Assembly: GCA_964540855.1 (NCBI GenBank)
Contig: CAZIOI010000041.1
Span: 1-5,377 of the forward strand
Length of the DNA: 5,377 nt
Direction of reading: 5' to 3'
DNA from: CAZIOI01 sp964540855
Lineage (GTDB): Bacteria > Patescibacteriota > UBA1384 > DTJR01
The notes below the pieces were generated by a model. The model did not search any database, was not told the origin of the DNA, and saw nothing but the letters and a program-made list of their open reading frames with translations. Position numbers and translations under genes: made by a program. Shown piece by piece: positions 1-5,377 of the stretch (positions within the stretch are counted from its first letter, which is position 1; each line of letters opens with the position of its first letter).

Positions 1-7
1 GGCGCGC

Positions 8-19
8 TGATAAGATACT
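8..19 (+). promoter_or_regulatory. Possible -10 region upstream of the first gene
   Basis: The 37 bases before the first gene hold TGATAAGATACT. It can be read as an extended -10 (TG-A-TAAGAT, 4 of 6 to TATAAT) or as GATACT at 14-19 (4 of 6). Either reading puts the transcript start about 12-15 bases before the ATG at 38. A -35 box would lie at or beyond the window edge, so it cannot be judged. No Shine-Dalgarno sequence lies between this site and the ATG. The call is weak and rests on resemblance to the two better promoters at 2553-2611. Confidence 0.3.
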
Positions 20-37
20 TGCAGCACAGATACATAG

Positions 38-859
38 ATGAAAAGTAGTAGCATCCTTCTACTTTTTATTGCGCTTTCTCTTGCATTAATTCCAAACGAG
101 GCATATGCAAACAAAGCTGCTTTGGTGGTCAGAAAATCGACCGGCGAGATCAAGACGGCTTGCGTTGAATTTACCCAAGAATATATTAGCGGTGAATATT
201 TGCTAAATGCATCCGGATTAAAACCGGTTTTTGAAAATAAATTTTTGGTAGAAATTGACTTGGAAAGGTCAAATGGCAGCGCAAACCTTTCGGACGATGA
301 TCTATACTGGTCATATTGGATTTATTCTAACGACTGGAAATACGCCAATTCGGGCGCCAGTTACACCAAGGTTTATGATGGAAATATTCAGGGATGGCAA
401 CTTGCGCACAGCACAGTTTTATTGCCAAATCCTAATTTTGATGACATTTGCGCCCATGAGATTATGGCAGCCACCAGAACACCGACAATAGCAAACAATA
501 GCGGCGAGAGCATAGCGGCGGCGGCAACAGCCGTCGGTGTCAATAGCTCCACAGGTAGCGAATCGAATACCAACGTAAATAACACTGAAACTGCAGCAAG
601 AACATCGACGAGAGTAGTCCAAGAAAATATTAACAATAGCCAGCAGCATAATAATAAAGGTGTCAGCACTGATAAAAAGATAACAGATGAAATATCGAAG
701 ACCCTTAATACAATCAAAGACACTTCATTGCAAAAAAATTATCTTGAAATTTCAACCGGAAATATTCTAATCTTGGCCACCGCATTTTTTCTACTCGCGC
801 TCACTATATTTTGGATAAAATTTTTTATACATAAATACAAAAGAAGCCATTTTAAATAG
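38..859 (+). CDS. Exported membrane-anchored protein with YWSYW (DUF4430/SCO2322-like) domain
   Basis: Seen: 273 residues. Residues 1-24 form a signal peptide with a hydrophobic core at 6-18 and an AYA cleavage motif at 22-24. The mature N-terminal domain (25-145) has a first cysteine in ACVEF (C42), then SGEYLLNASGL (51-61), YWSYW (90-94), GASYTKVYDG (106-115), GW (119-120) and a second cysteine in FDDIC (C138). A low-complexity Ser/Thr/Asn/Ala stalk follows (about 146-230), then a membrane helix (about 242-262) and a Lys/Arg/His-rich tail. Known: the YWSYW...GA....DG..GW pattern recalls DUF4430-like and actinobacterial SCO2322-type secreted proteins, some of them linked to ECF vitamin transporters. 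Inference: a single-pass surface protein with its domain outside and its basic tail inside; C42 and C138 may form a disulfide. No ligand or transporter partner is visible here. The start is chosen because it directly precedes the signal peptide, although it has no Shine-Dalgarno sequence. The gene faces the phosphorylase gene across 19 bp. Confidence 0.85.
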   Translation: MKSSSILLLFIALSLALIPNEAYANKAALVVRKSTGEIKTACVEFTQEYISGEYLLNASGLKPVFENKFLVEIDLERSNGSANLSDDDLYWSYWIYSNDWKYANSGASYTKVYDGNIQGWQLAHSTVLLPNPNFDDICAHEIMAATRTPTIANNSGESIAAAATAVGVNSSTGSESNTNVNNTETAARTSTRVVQENINNSQQHNNKGVSTDKKITDEISKTLNTIKDTSLQKNYLEISTGNILILATAFFLLALTIFWIKFFIHKYKRSHFK

Positions 860-878
860 GTCTCTGGGCAAAACGCAG

Positions 879-2546
879 CTAGATCAGTTTAGAATAGATA
901 TTTTCGACATAGTCTTTGAGCATTCTGGTTGCCGAAAAATTATTTATCATCAGATCCCTTGCCGTTTGCATTTTTTTTATCCAAAGCTCCGTGATTCGTC
1001 CATCATCGTAATATGTTGGCACAATTTCTTTCTCCAAAATATCGTAAATGCTGGTCTTTATTTTTTTATCGTCAATTTCCCACCCAATTTCATTTGAGTC
1101 CACTTCATAAAACCAGCCGTCCTTCGTCGAGAAATTTAATGCCCCGTTTAGCGCCGCTTTCATTCCGCTAGTGCCACATGCCTCAAAACCGACAACCGGC
1201 GTGTTGAGCCAAATATCGGCGCCCGATGTTAGATATTTTGCGAGGTCGGTATTGTAATCATTTACAAACGCGAGGTTACCTTTTAGCTCTTTGGCCGCCA
1301 ACTTTTTGACCATATTGACAGCGGTAACCCCCTCTTGATCGTCACTGTGATAGAGGCCGGCAAAAAAGATATTAACAGGCATATTGCGATCTCTTGCGAT
1401 TTTTTTAATACGTTTTATGTCCGAAAAGATCGCCAAGGGACGCTTATAACCCACGACACGTCGAGCCCAGCCTATAAGTAGTTCATCATCCTTCCATTTT
1501 TGTTTGCAGGTCTTGTTAATAATTTGCAAAAGTTTCCTTTTGTTTTTTTGATGCGATTGCCACATCTGAGACTCATCGGAAATCATATCCCATGACGGAA
1601 TATGTATACCATTAGTCACGTCTATCATCGGATGATTGGTCCAGACCTCGTTCGCCTTTTCGGTATGAAGTTGGCTCACGGCATTCACTCCGCCCGCCGA
1701 TCTCAGTGACAGCATCGTCATAGAAAAAACATCGGAATTTTTCACCAGTCCCAAAGATACCAACTGCGAAACAGGCACATGAATCTGCTGAGCGTATCTC
1801 TCAAGAACAAGTGAGACAAGATCGTTTACAAAATTATCATGACCGGCGGCAACCAGAGTATGATTCGTAAAAACAATATTTTTTTTGGCGATCTCGCGCG
1901 CTTCTTCAAAACTGACGTTTAAAGTTCGCATAATATTTGAGATAACTTCCAGCGCCAAAAAAGCCGAATGTCCCTCGTTCATATGATAAATCGAGGGTTG
2001 TATGCCAAGAGTCTGAAGAAGTCTATATCCGCCTATACCCAGCAGTATCTCTTGTTTGAGCCTTACCTGCGGATCGGCATCATATAAATTATCAGTTATC
2101 AGCCTATCATCACTGGCGTTTTCGTTTACATTTGCGTCTAATAGATAAACCGGCACACTCCCCTTGTCCCAGAGCCAAACAATCGCAAAAACGTCTTTAT
2201 TTTGCATGGGAATTTTGACCAAAACCGGTTTATGAGTCGTTTTGTCGCGCACCAATTTCAAACCCAGATTGGCCGGGTCCTTAATGTGATCAAGTTGTTT
2301 TTGGTTGTAAAATTTCTGACGGGTATAGCCTTTGTGATAATAAAGACCAATTCCAACCAGAGGCAATTGCTGATCATGAGCTTCTTTGACGAGATCACCG
2401 GCCAACACACCCAGACCACCTGCATATGTGGGAATGTCCGGACTCAATGCAAATTCGGCGCAAAAATATGCTATCGGGTGGTTCGATAGAGTCTTGTACA
2501 GATGAGTTTTTCTAAACGATTTAAACCAATTTTCGCTTTCGCTCAT
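879..2546 (-). CDS. glgP: Compact alpha-glucan (glycogen) phosphorylase, GT35 family
   Basis: Catalyses phosphorolysis of alpha-1,4-glucan to glucose-1-phosphate, in the cytosol with pyridoxal phosphate. Seen, in order: AYFCAEFAL (26-34) and TYAGGLGVLAGD (40-51), the family's N-terminal signature; HMNEGHSAF (188-196); FTNHTLVAAGHD (226-237); VTNGIH (310-315); RRVVGYKR (362-369), matching the rabbit muscle KRIHEYKR phosphate-site motif; GADIWLNTP (442-450); and EACGTSGMK (455-463), where K463 aligns with the PLP lysine K680 and E455 with E672. The protein has 555 residues against about 800 for classical GlgP. It is complete at both ends, has no DUF3417-type N-terminal domain, and fits the short alpha-glucan phosphorylase subfamily (TIGR02094-like). 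Odd points: the usual GKAHPAD motif reads GLYHSDD (397-403), and Ser is replaced by Cys at 457. The start is secure: an in-frame TGA lies two codons upstream of the ATG. There is no Shine-Dalgarno sequence, and the promoter sits so close that the mRNA is probably leaderless. No other glycogen gene is in the window. Confidence 0.95.
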   Translation of the reverse strand: MSESENWFKSFRKTHLYKTLSNHPIAYFCAEFALSPDIPTYAGGLGVLAGDLVKEAHDQQLPLVGIGLYYHKGYTRQKFYNQKQLDHIKDPANLGLKLVRDKTTHKPVLVKIPMQNKDVFAIVWLWDKGSVPVYLLDANVNENASDDRLITDNLYDADPQVRLKQEILLGIGGYRLLQTLGIQPSIYHMNEGHSAFLALEVISNIMRTLNVSFEEAREIAKKNIVFTNHTLVAAGHDNFVNDLVSLVLERYAQQIHVPVSQLVSLGLVKNSDVFSMTMLSLRSAGGVNAVSQLHTEKANEVWTNHPMIDVTNGIHIPSWDMISDESQMWQSHQKNKRKLLQIINKTCKQKWKDDELLIGWARRVVGYKRPLAIFSDIKRIKKIARDRNMPVNIFFAGLYHSDDQEGVTAVNMVKKLAAKELKGNLAFVNDYNTDLAKYLTSGADIWLNTPVVGFEACGTSGMKAALNGALNFSTKDGWFYEVDSNEIGWEIDDKKIKTSIYDILEKEIVPTYYDDGRITELWIKKMQTARDLMINNFSATRMLKDYVENIYSKLI

Positions 2547-2552
2547 AAATCA

Positions 2553-2581
2553 ATGATAGCACATGTAGAAATACCAGCTCC
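2553..2581 (-). promoter_or_regulatory. Promoter of the phosphorylase gene (extended -10, likely leaderless)
   Basis: On the minus strand TGC-TATCAT is an extended -10: TATCAT at 2553-2558 (5 of 6 to TATAAT) with TG at 2560-2561. A 17-base spacer leads to a poor -35 (GGAGCT, 2576-2581), so the TG extension probably carries recognition. Counting 7 bases on from the -10 puts transcription start at 2546, the A of the phosphorylase ATG. Together with the lack of a Shine-Dalgarno sequence, this predicts a leaderless mRNA. Confidence 0.5.
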
Positions 2582-2582
2582 A

Positions 2583-2594
2583 GTGAAATTGCAC
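2583..2594. promoter_or_regulatory. Imperfect 12-bp palindrome over the -35, possible operator
   Basis: GTGAAATTGCAC reads the same on both strands except for one symmetric pair (positions 4 and 9). It covers the -35 of the surface-protein promoter and abuts that of the phosphorylase promoter, a suitable place for a regulator acting on both. A 12-bp imperfect palindrome can occur by chance, and no regulator gene is in the window. Confidence 0.22.
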
Positions 2595-2611
2595 TATTTT
2601 TTTGATATACT
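2583..2611 (+). promoter_or_regulatory. Promoter of the repeat surface-protein gene
   Basis: GTGAAA at 2583-2588 (4 of 6 to TTGACA), a 17-base spacer, and TATACT at 2606-2611 (5 of 6 to TATAAT) preceded by TG at 2603-2604, which makes an extended -10. Predicted transcription start is near 2618, leaving an 18-base leader before the TTG start at 2636. The -35 lies one base from the -35 region of the divergent phosphorylase promoter, so the two promoters probably compete or share regulation. Confidence 0.55.
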
Positions 2612-2618
2612 ATACAAA

Positions 2619-2639
2619 ATGAATAAAGGTGGGGTTTGA
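2619..2639 (+). other. Six-codon ATG mini-ORF overlapping the TTG start
   Basis: ATG at 2619 lies one base after the predicted transcript start and encodes MNKGGV before TGA at 2637-2639. That stop overlaps the TTG start of the surface gene as TTGA. It may be a leaderless leader peptide coupled to the main gene. It may instead be the true start of the main gene separated by a one-base loss: one extra base in the GGGG or TTT run (2631-2637) would join ATG to the long frame. It may also be incidental. Confidence 0.3.
2625..2638 (+). promoter_or_regulatory. Shine-Dalgarno sequence and TTG start of the surface-protein gene
   Basis: AAAGG at 2625-2629, continuing as AGGTGG to 2632, is the only good Shine-Dalgarno match near the gene. 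It ends 6 bases before TTG at 2636-2638. An in-frame TAA at 2624-2626 excludes any start further upstream in this frame. The first in-frame ATG, near 3098, would remove the membrane segment. TTG 2636 is therefore the best start for the frame as it stands. Confidence 0.55.
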
Positions 2640-5377
2640 GGAATCTAGACCAACAAATATGGGAGATTCAAAAATCAACCAGGACGTTGTTTCCTGTTTT
2701 TCTGGGTTTGCATAATTTTCTAAGAACAAGATTACCTTGGTACTCTAGTTGGCATCTAAATAAACATTTCAAACAAGTTCATTATGGTTCTTTGGGCATA
2801 TATTCAATAGTTATAATAGCACTAGCTATTTGGGTAGGAATATTTCAACCTTTGTCTGTTAGCGCTTCTACTAATACAAAAGTCTGGAATACAAAGAGTG
2901 ATTTTGAATCAGGAACGATCTCAAACCTCGACAAAGATACTAACTCCGGACACTTAACCCTACCTTCCACCACCAACACCGTTACCGAAGACTTTACGAC
3001 TGACACCAAATACAACTCCGGCTCATCGAGTCAAGTTGATTGGAATACAACTGCAAACAAATTGACGCTGGAGGGATCGGACGAAGGTGTAATAACAGAT
3101 ATGACCAGTCAACTCAAAAGTCTTTGGGGAGCGAGTGAATTGATCCAGTCTGCAACACTTGACTCAGCAAACAACATTGTTTACCTCGGCGGTTACAAGG
3201 GGAGCTTTGCTGCTTATAACACTTCAACGCAAACAGCTACTGACTTGACGTCAAAAATATCTGCCGATTGGTTAGATAGCGTAGTTTACGCTATGGCATT
3301 AGATTCGACCAACAGCAAAATCTATCTTGGTGGCGCAGGTGGTCGATTCGGTGTTTTTACTGGCGGCAGTGATCCGGCAAACGGAACGTGGGTGTATCTA
3401 AACTCTAAGATAGCTTCGAATTGGTCAACAAATACAATTCTTGCACTTACTTTTGACTCAACAAATAACAAGATTTACCTTGGAGGATCGTACGGAAAGT
3501 TTGGTGCCTTCACCGGTGGCTCGGATCCCGCCAACGGAACATGGGTTTATCTAAATTCTAAGATAAATTCAGATTGGAGTCTCTACAATATTTACTGTCT
3601 AACATTTGATTCTACCAATGGAAAAATATACTTGGGTGGTGCTAGCGCGCATTTCGGCGCATTCACCGGTGGCGCTGATCCCGCCAACGGCACATGGGTT
3701 TATCTAAATTCTAAGATTTCCGGAGATGTCGGGACAAGCGATATAAAAACTCTAGTCTTTGATTCTACTAACGGTAAAATTTATTTGGGCGGGAGCGGAA
3801 AGTTTGGTGCCTTCACCGGAGGCTCGAATCCCGCCAATGGGACATGGGTATATTTGTATTCTAAGATATCATCTGATGGGTCGACAAATAGTGCCCTTAC
3901 TATGATTTTTGATTCTTCCGGCGGCAAAATCTATCTTGGAGGAGGGGGCGGGATAAGTTGTAATTTCGGTGCCTTCACTGGCGGCGCTGATCCCGCCAAC
4001 GGAACATGGATTAATCTATATTCTAAAGTAAAATCACTTTTCAAAACCCATGCTATCTACGCGTCGGTTTTTGATAGTACCAATAATATTATTTACCTCG
4101 GTACTGGAAATGGTAAATTTGCCGCATATATCATTTCAAGTGACTCCATGGTCGATTTAACATCCAGAATAACATTTACGACTATTGGTGCTCTCGAATT
4201 TGATTCTACAAATAACAAGATTTACCTTGGAGGATCGTACGGACAATTCGGCGCATTCACCGGTGGCGCTGATCCCGCCAACGGAACGTTTGTGAGTTTG
4301 GCGTCTAAGATATCAGCAAATTTTGGATCATACGAAATTAAAGATATGGCATTTGATTCTGCAAACAATAAGCTTTATTTAGGAGGGTCAAGCGGAAGAT
4401 TTGGCGTCTTCACCGGAGGTGCGGATCCCGCCAACGGAACATGGGTGTACCTTGTCTCCAAGATTCCGGATTGGTCAACATATGGAATTAACGCACTTAC
4501 TTTTGACTCAACAAATAACAAGATTTACATCGGAGGAGCAAGCGGAAAGTTTGGCGCATTTACCGGAGGTGCGGATCCGGCAAACGGAACGTGGGTGTAT
4601 TTGTATTCTAAGATATCAGCAAATTTTAGTAACGCTGAGATTAACGATCTGACCTTCGACTCGACTAACGGCAAAGTTTACCTTGGAGCGTCAAGCGGAA
4701 AGTTTGGCGCTTTCACCGGAGGCTCGGATCCCGTCAACGGTACATGGGTGTATTTGTATTCCAGTATATCCAGTTTTTGGGGCACGAATAATATATATTC
4801 TCTTACTAATTCGGGAGCGACAATTTTTTTGGCAGGAGGTTCGGCAACTTCCGCAAAATTTGCAAAATTCAACGGCAGTAGTGCAATTGATCTTAGCTCT
4901 ACGCTAGCTAGCGGTTCAACATATTTTGGCTCTGGCGGAGCTTACCCACACCAAGACTGTCTCGTTCAAGCGGCTAATGTTACATATATTTCTGGATACA
5001 ATGTTGGATCTTTCGCCAAAGATGAGCTCGGCTACAAAAACCCCGGTTATGCCGTAACAAACGCCTTAGACAGTGTTTCAAATAACATAATGAGCGCAAC
5101 ATTGTCTGCAACAGAAACTAAGCCCTCTGGAACGGTTATCACTTATCAACTCTCAGGTGATGGCGGATCTCATTGGGAAGATGCTTCTTTGAATACATTG
5201 CATCCTTTTACCAATGCCGGAAGTGATCTTAGAATAAAGATGTCTTTATCAACCACTGATACGGCAGTTACTCCGGAGATTACTGCTCTCTCCCTCTCAT
5301 ATACGTCACTGAATAACTACAGTGGTTCCATCAATTTGATTCATGATGGGACCCGAGCAGTTAACTTCTACTCTCTT
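2636..5377 (+). CDS. Large membrane-anchored surface protein with tandem blade-like repeats, 3' end cut by window
   Basis: Seen: one frame stays open for 914 codons to the window edge with no stop, so the gene is 3'-partial. Residues 1-50 are cytoplasmic, rich in basic and aromatic residues, and include WHLNKHFKQVHYG. Residues 51-75 form a hydrophobic membrane segment ending SVSAS (74-78), a possible signal-peptidase site. Residues 79-165 are Ser/Thr/Asn-rich and contain FESGTISNLD. Residues about 169-795 hold 13 repeats of 43-54 residues with consensus LTFDSTNNKIYLGG..GKFGAFTGG.DPANGTWVYL.SKIS. Residues about 799-914 look like a beta-sandwich domain, with SGTVITYQLSGDGGSHWED and a TPEITALSLSYTSL end. 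Inference: an envelope-attached or secreted surface protein whose repeats are blades of one or two beta-propellers, probably for adhesion or binding. No catalytic motif is seen and no function is assigned. The repeats could instead be another all-beta solenoid. The gene has its own promoter, divergent from glgP. Confidence 0.88.
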   Translation, partial: MRNLDQQIWEIQKSTRTLFPVFLGLHNFLRTRLPWYSSWHLNKHFKQVHYGSLGIYSIVIIALAIWVGIFQPLSVSASTNTKVWNTKSDFESGTISNLDKDTNSGHLTLPSTTNTVTEDFTTDTKYNSGSSSQVDWNTTANKLTLEGSDEGVITDMTSQLKSLWGASELIQSATLDSANNIVYLGGYKGSFAAYNTSTQTATDLTSKISADWLDSVVYAMALDSTNSKIYLGGAGGRFGVFTGGSDPANGTWVYLNSKIASNWSTNTILALTFDSTNNKIYLGGSYGKFGAFTGGSDPANGTWVYLNSKINSDWSLYNIYCLTFDSTNGKIYLGGASAHFGAFTGGADPANGTWVYLNSKISGDVGTSDIKTLVFDSTNGKIYLGGSGKFGAFTGGSNPANGTWVYLYSKISSDGSTNSALTMIFDSSGGKIYLGGGGGISCNFGAFTGGADPANGTWINLYSKVKSLFKTHAIYASVFDSTNNIIYLGTGNGKFAAYIISSDSMVDLTSRITFTTIGALEFDSTNNKIYLGGSYGQFGAFTGGADPANGTFVSLASKISANFGSYEIKDMAFDSANNKLYLGGSSGRFGVFTGGADPANGTWVYLVSKIPDWSTYGINALTFDSTNNKIYIGGASGKFGAFTGGADPANGTWVYLYSKISANFSNAEINDLTFDSTNGKVYLGASSGKFGAFTGGSDPVNGTWVYLYSSISSFWGTNNIYSLTNSGATIFLAGGSATSAKFAKFNGSSAIDLSSTLASGSTYFGSGGAYPHQDCLVQAANVTYISGYNVGSFAKDELGYKNPGYAVTNALDSVSNNIMSATLSATETKPSGTVITYQLSGDGGSHWEDASLNTLHPFTNAGSDLRIKMSLSTTDTAVTPEITALSLSYTSLNNYSGSINLIHDGTRAVNFYSL
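3443..3496 (+). repeat. Blade 3 segment repeated exactly in blades 8 and 10
   Basis: Positions 3443-3478 are identical over 36 bp to 4493-4528 (blade 10), exactly 1050 bp away. Positions 3461-3496 are identical over 36 bp to 4208-4243 (blade 8). Synonymous sites are also conserved, so these are copied DNA rather than only selected protein motifs. Confidence 0.85.
4208..4284 (+). repeat. Blade 8 mosaic of blades 3 and 4
   Basis: The first part (4208-4243) is identical to blade 3 at 3461-3496. After a three-base gap, 4247-4284 is identical over 38 bp to blade 4 at 3653-3690. The switch of best match within one blade is what unequal crossing-over or gene conversion inside the array would leave. 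Confidence 0.7.

Larger units (their letters stand above)
3140..5020 (+). repeat. Thirteen tandem ~150-bp coding repeats (beta-propeller-like blades)
   Basis: The Asp codon of the LTFDSTN motif (or its equivalent) falls at 3161, 3302, 3455, 3608, 3761, 3911, 4073, 4202, 4355, 4505, 4658, 4808 (Asn) and 4967 (Gln). Spacings are 129-162 bp, most often 153 bp. Type A blades (2-6 and 8-11) carry GKFGAFTGG.DPANGTWVYL. Type B blades (1, 7, 12) lack that insert and read FAAY or FAKF followed by DLTS or DLSS. Blade 13 (ISGYNVGSFAKDE) is degenerate. Each unit can supply about four short beta strands, as in propeller blades. DNA identity between type A blades is patchy and locally complete, so some copies are recent. 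Confidence 0.85.

Noticed and set aside
255..491. Plus-strand ORF of 78 codons inside the first gene
   Set aside because: Out-of-frame shadow of the exported protein, with no initiation signal of its own.
388..723. Minus-strand ORF of 111 codons, with a nested 76-codon ORF in another frame, opposite the first gene
   Set aside because: It is antisense to a gene with a clear signal peptide, domain and anchor. Its hydrophobic runs mirror the Ser/Asn/Ala-rich stalk of that gene.
857..890. Possible bidirectional terminator between the convergent genes
   Set aside because: The 19-bp gap has only a short bulged stem (CTG..CAG around GTTTT on the minus strand) and no U-run after it. No credible intrinsic terminator.
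2202..2489. Plus-strand ORF of 95 codons
   Set aside because: Lies opposite the most conserved N-terminal part of the phosphorylase gene, and its sequence resembles no protein I know.
3302..3325. DSTN(N/G)KI loop of each blade considered as a calcium-binding DxDxDG loop
   Set aside because: The acidic residues needed at the third and fifth positions are missing in all blades.
4401..4907. ORFs of 83 and 74 codons (plus) and 64 codons (minus) with internal repeats
   Set aside because: Their repeated motifs are the blade repeats read in other frames. The real frame runs unbroken through all of them.
3140..5020. Regular repeats considered as a CRISPR array or mobile repeat
   Set aside because: The repeat period is a multiple of three in every case, the frame is open throughout, and the units encode a conserved protein motif with no constant repeat/variable spacer structure.

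Overview
The window looks like a stretch of a Candidate Phyla Radiation (Patescibacteria) genome, most likely Microgenomates-like. This is inferred from three things: a compact alpha-glucan phosphorylase, promoters lying almost on top of start codons with little or no Shine-Dalgarno sequence, and a very large surface protein whose N-terminal basic/aromatic pre-membrane segment recalls surface proteins of that group. No marker gene is present, so the placement is tentative. The standard code fits: two genes end in TAG and no in-frame TGA is needed as a sense codon.

Layout. (1) 38-859, plus strand: an exported, membrane-anchored protein with a signal peptide, a YWSYW/DG..GW domain resembling DUF4430 / SCO2322-type proteins, a Ser/Thr/Asn-rich stalk and a C-terminal membrane anchor with a basic tail. 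(2) 879-2546, minus strand: a complete 555-residue GT35 alpha-glucan (glycogen) phosphorylase, convergent with gene 1 across only 19 bp. (3) 2547-2635: a compact divergent promoter region with an extended -10 promoter on each strand and the two -35 regions back to back. (4) 2636 to the window end, plus strand: a surface protein of more than 914 codons, open at the 3' edge. It starts at TTG, so an ATG-based search misses it. It has a cytoplasmic basic head, one membrane segment, a Ser/Thr-rich region, 13 tandem blade-like repeats of about 50 residues (probably beta-propeller) and then a beta-sandwich-like domain.

The genes are not an obvious operon. The phosphorylase is a cytosolic enzyme that releases glucose-1-phosphate from storage alpha-glucan. 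The two flanking genes encode envelope or surface proteins. The most unusual object is the repeat protein. Its blades are near-identical at DNA level in patches, one blade reads as a mosaic of two others, and its translation start is ambiguous: a 6-codon ATG mini-ORF ends in a TTGA overlap with the inferred start. I see no CRISPR array, RNA gene, insertion sequence, defence system or clear intrinsic terminator.
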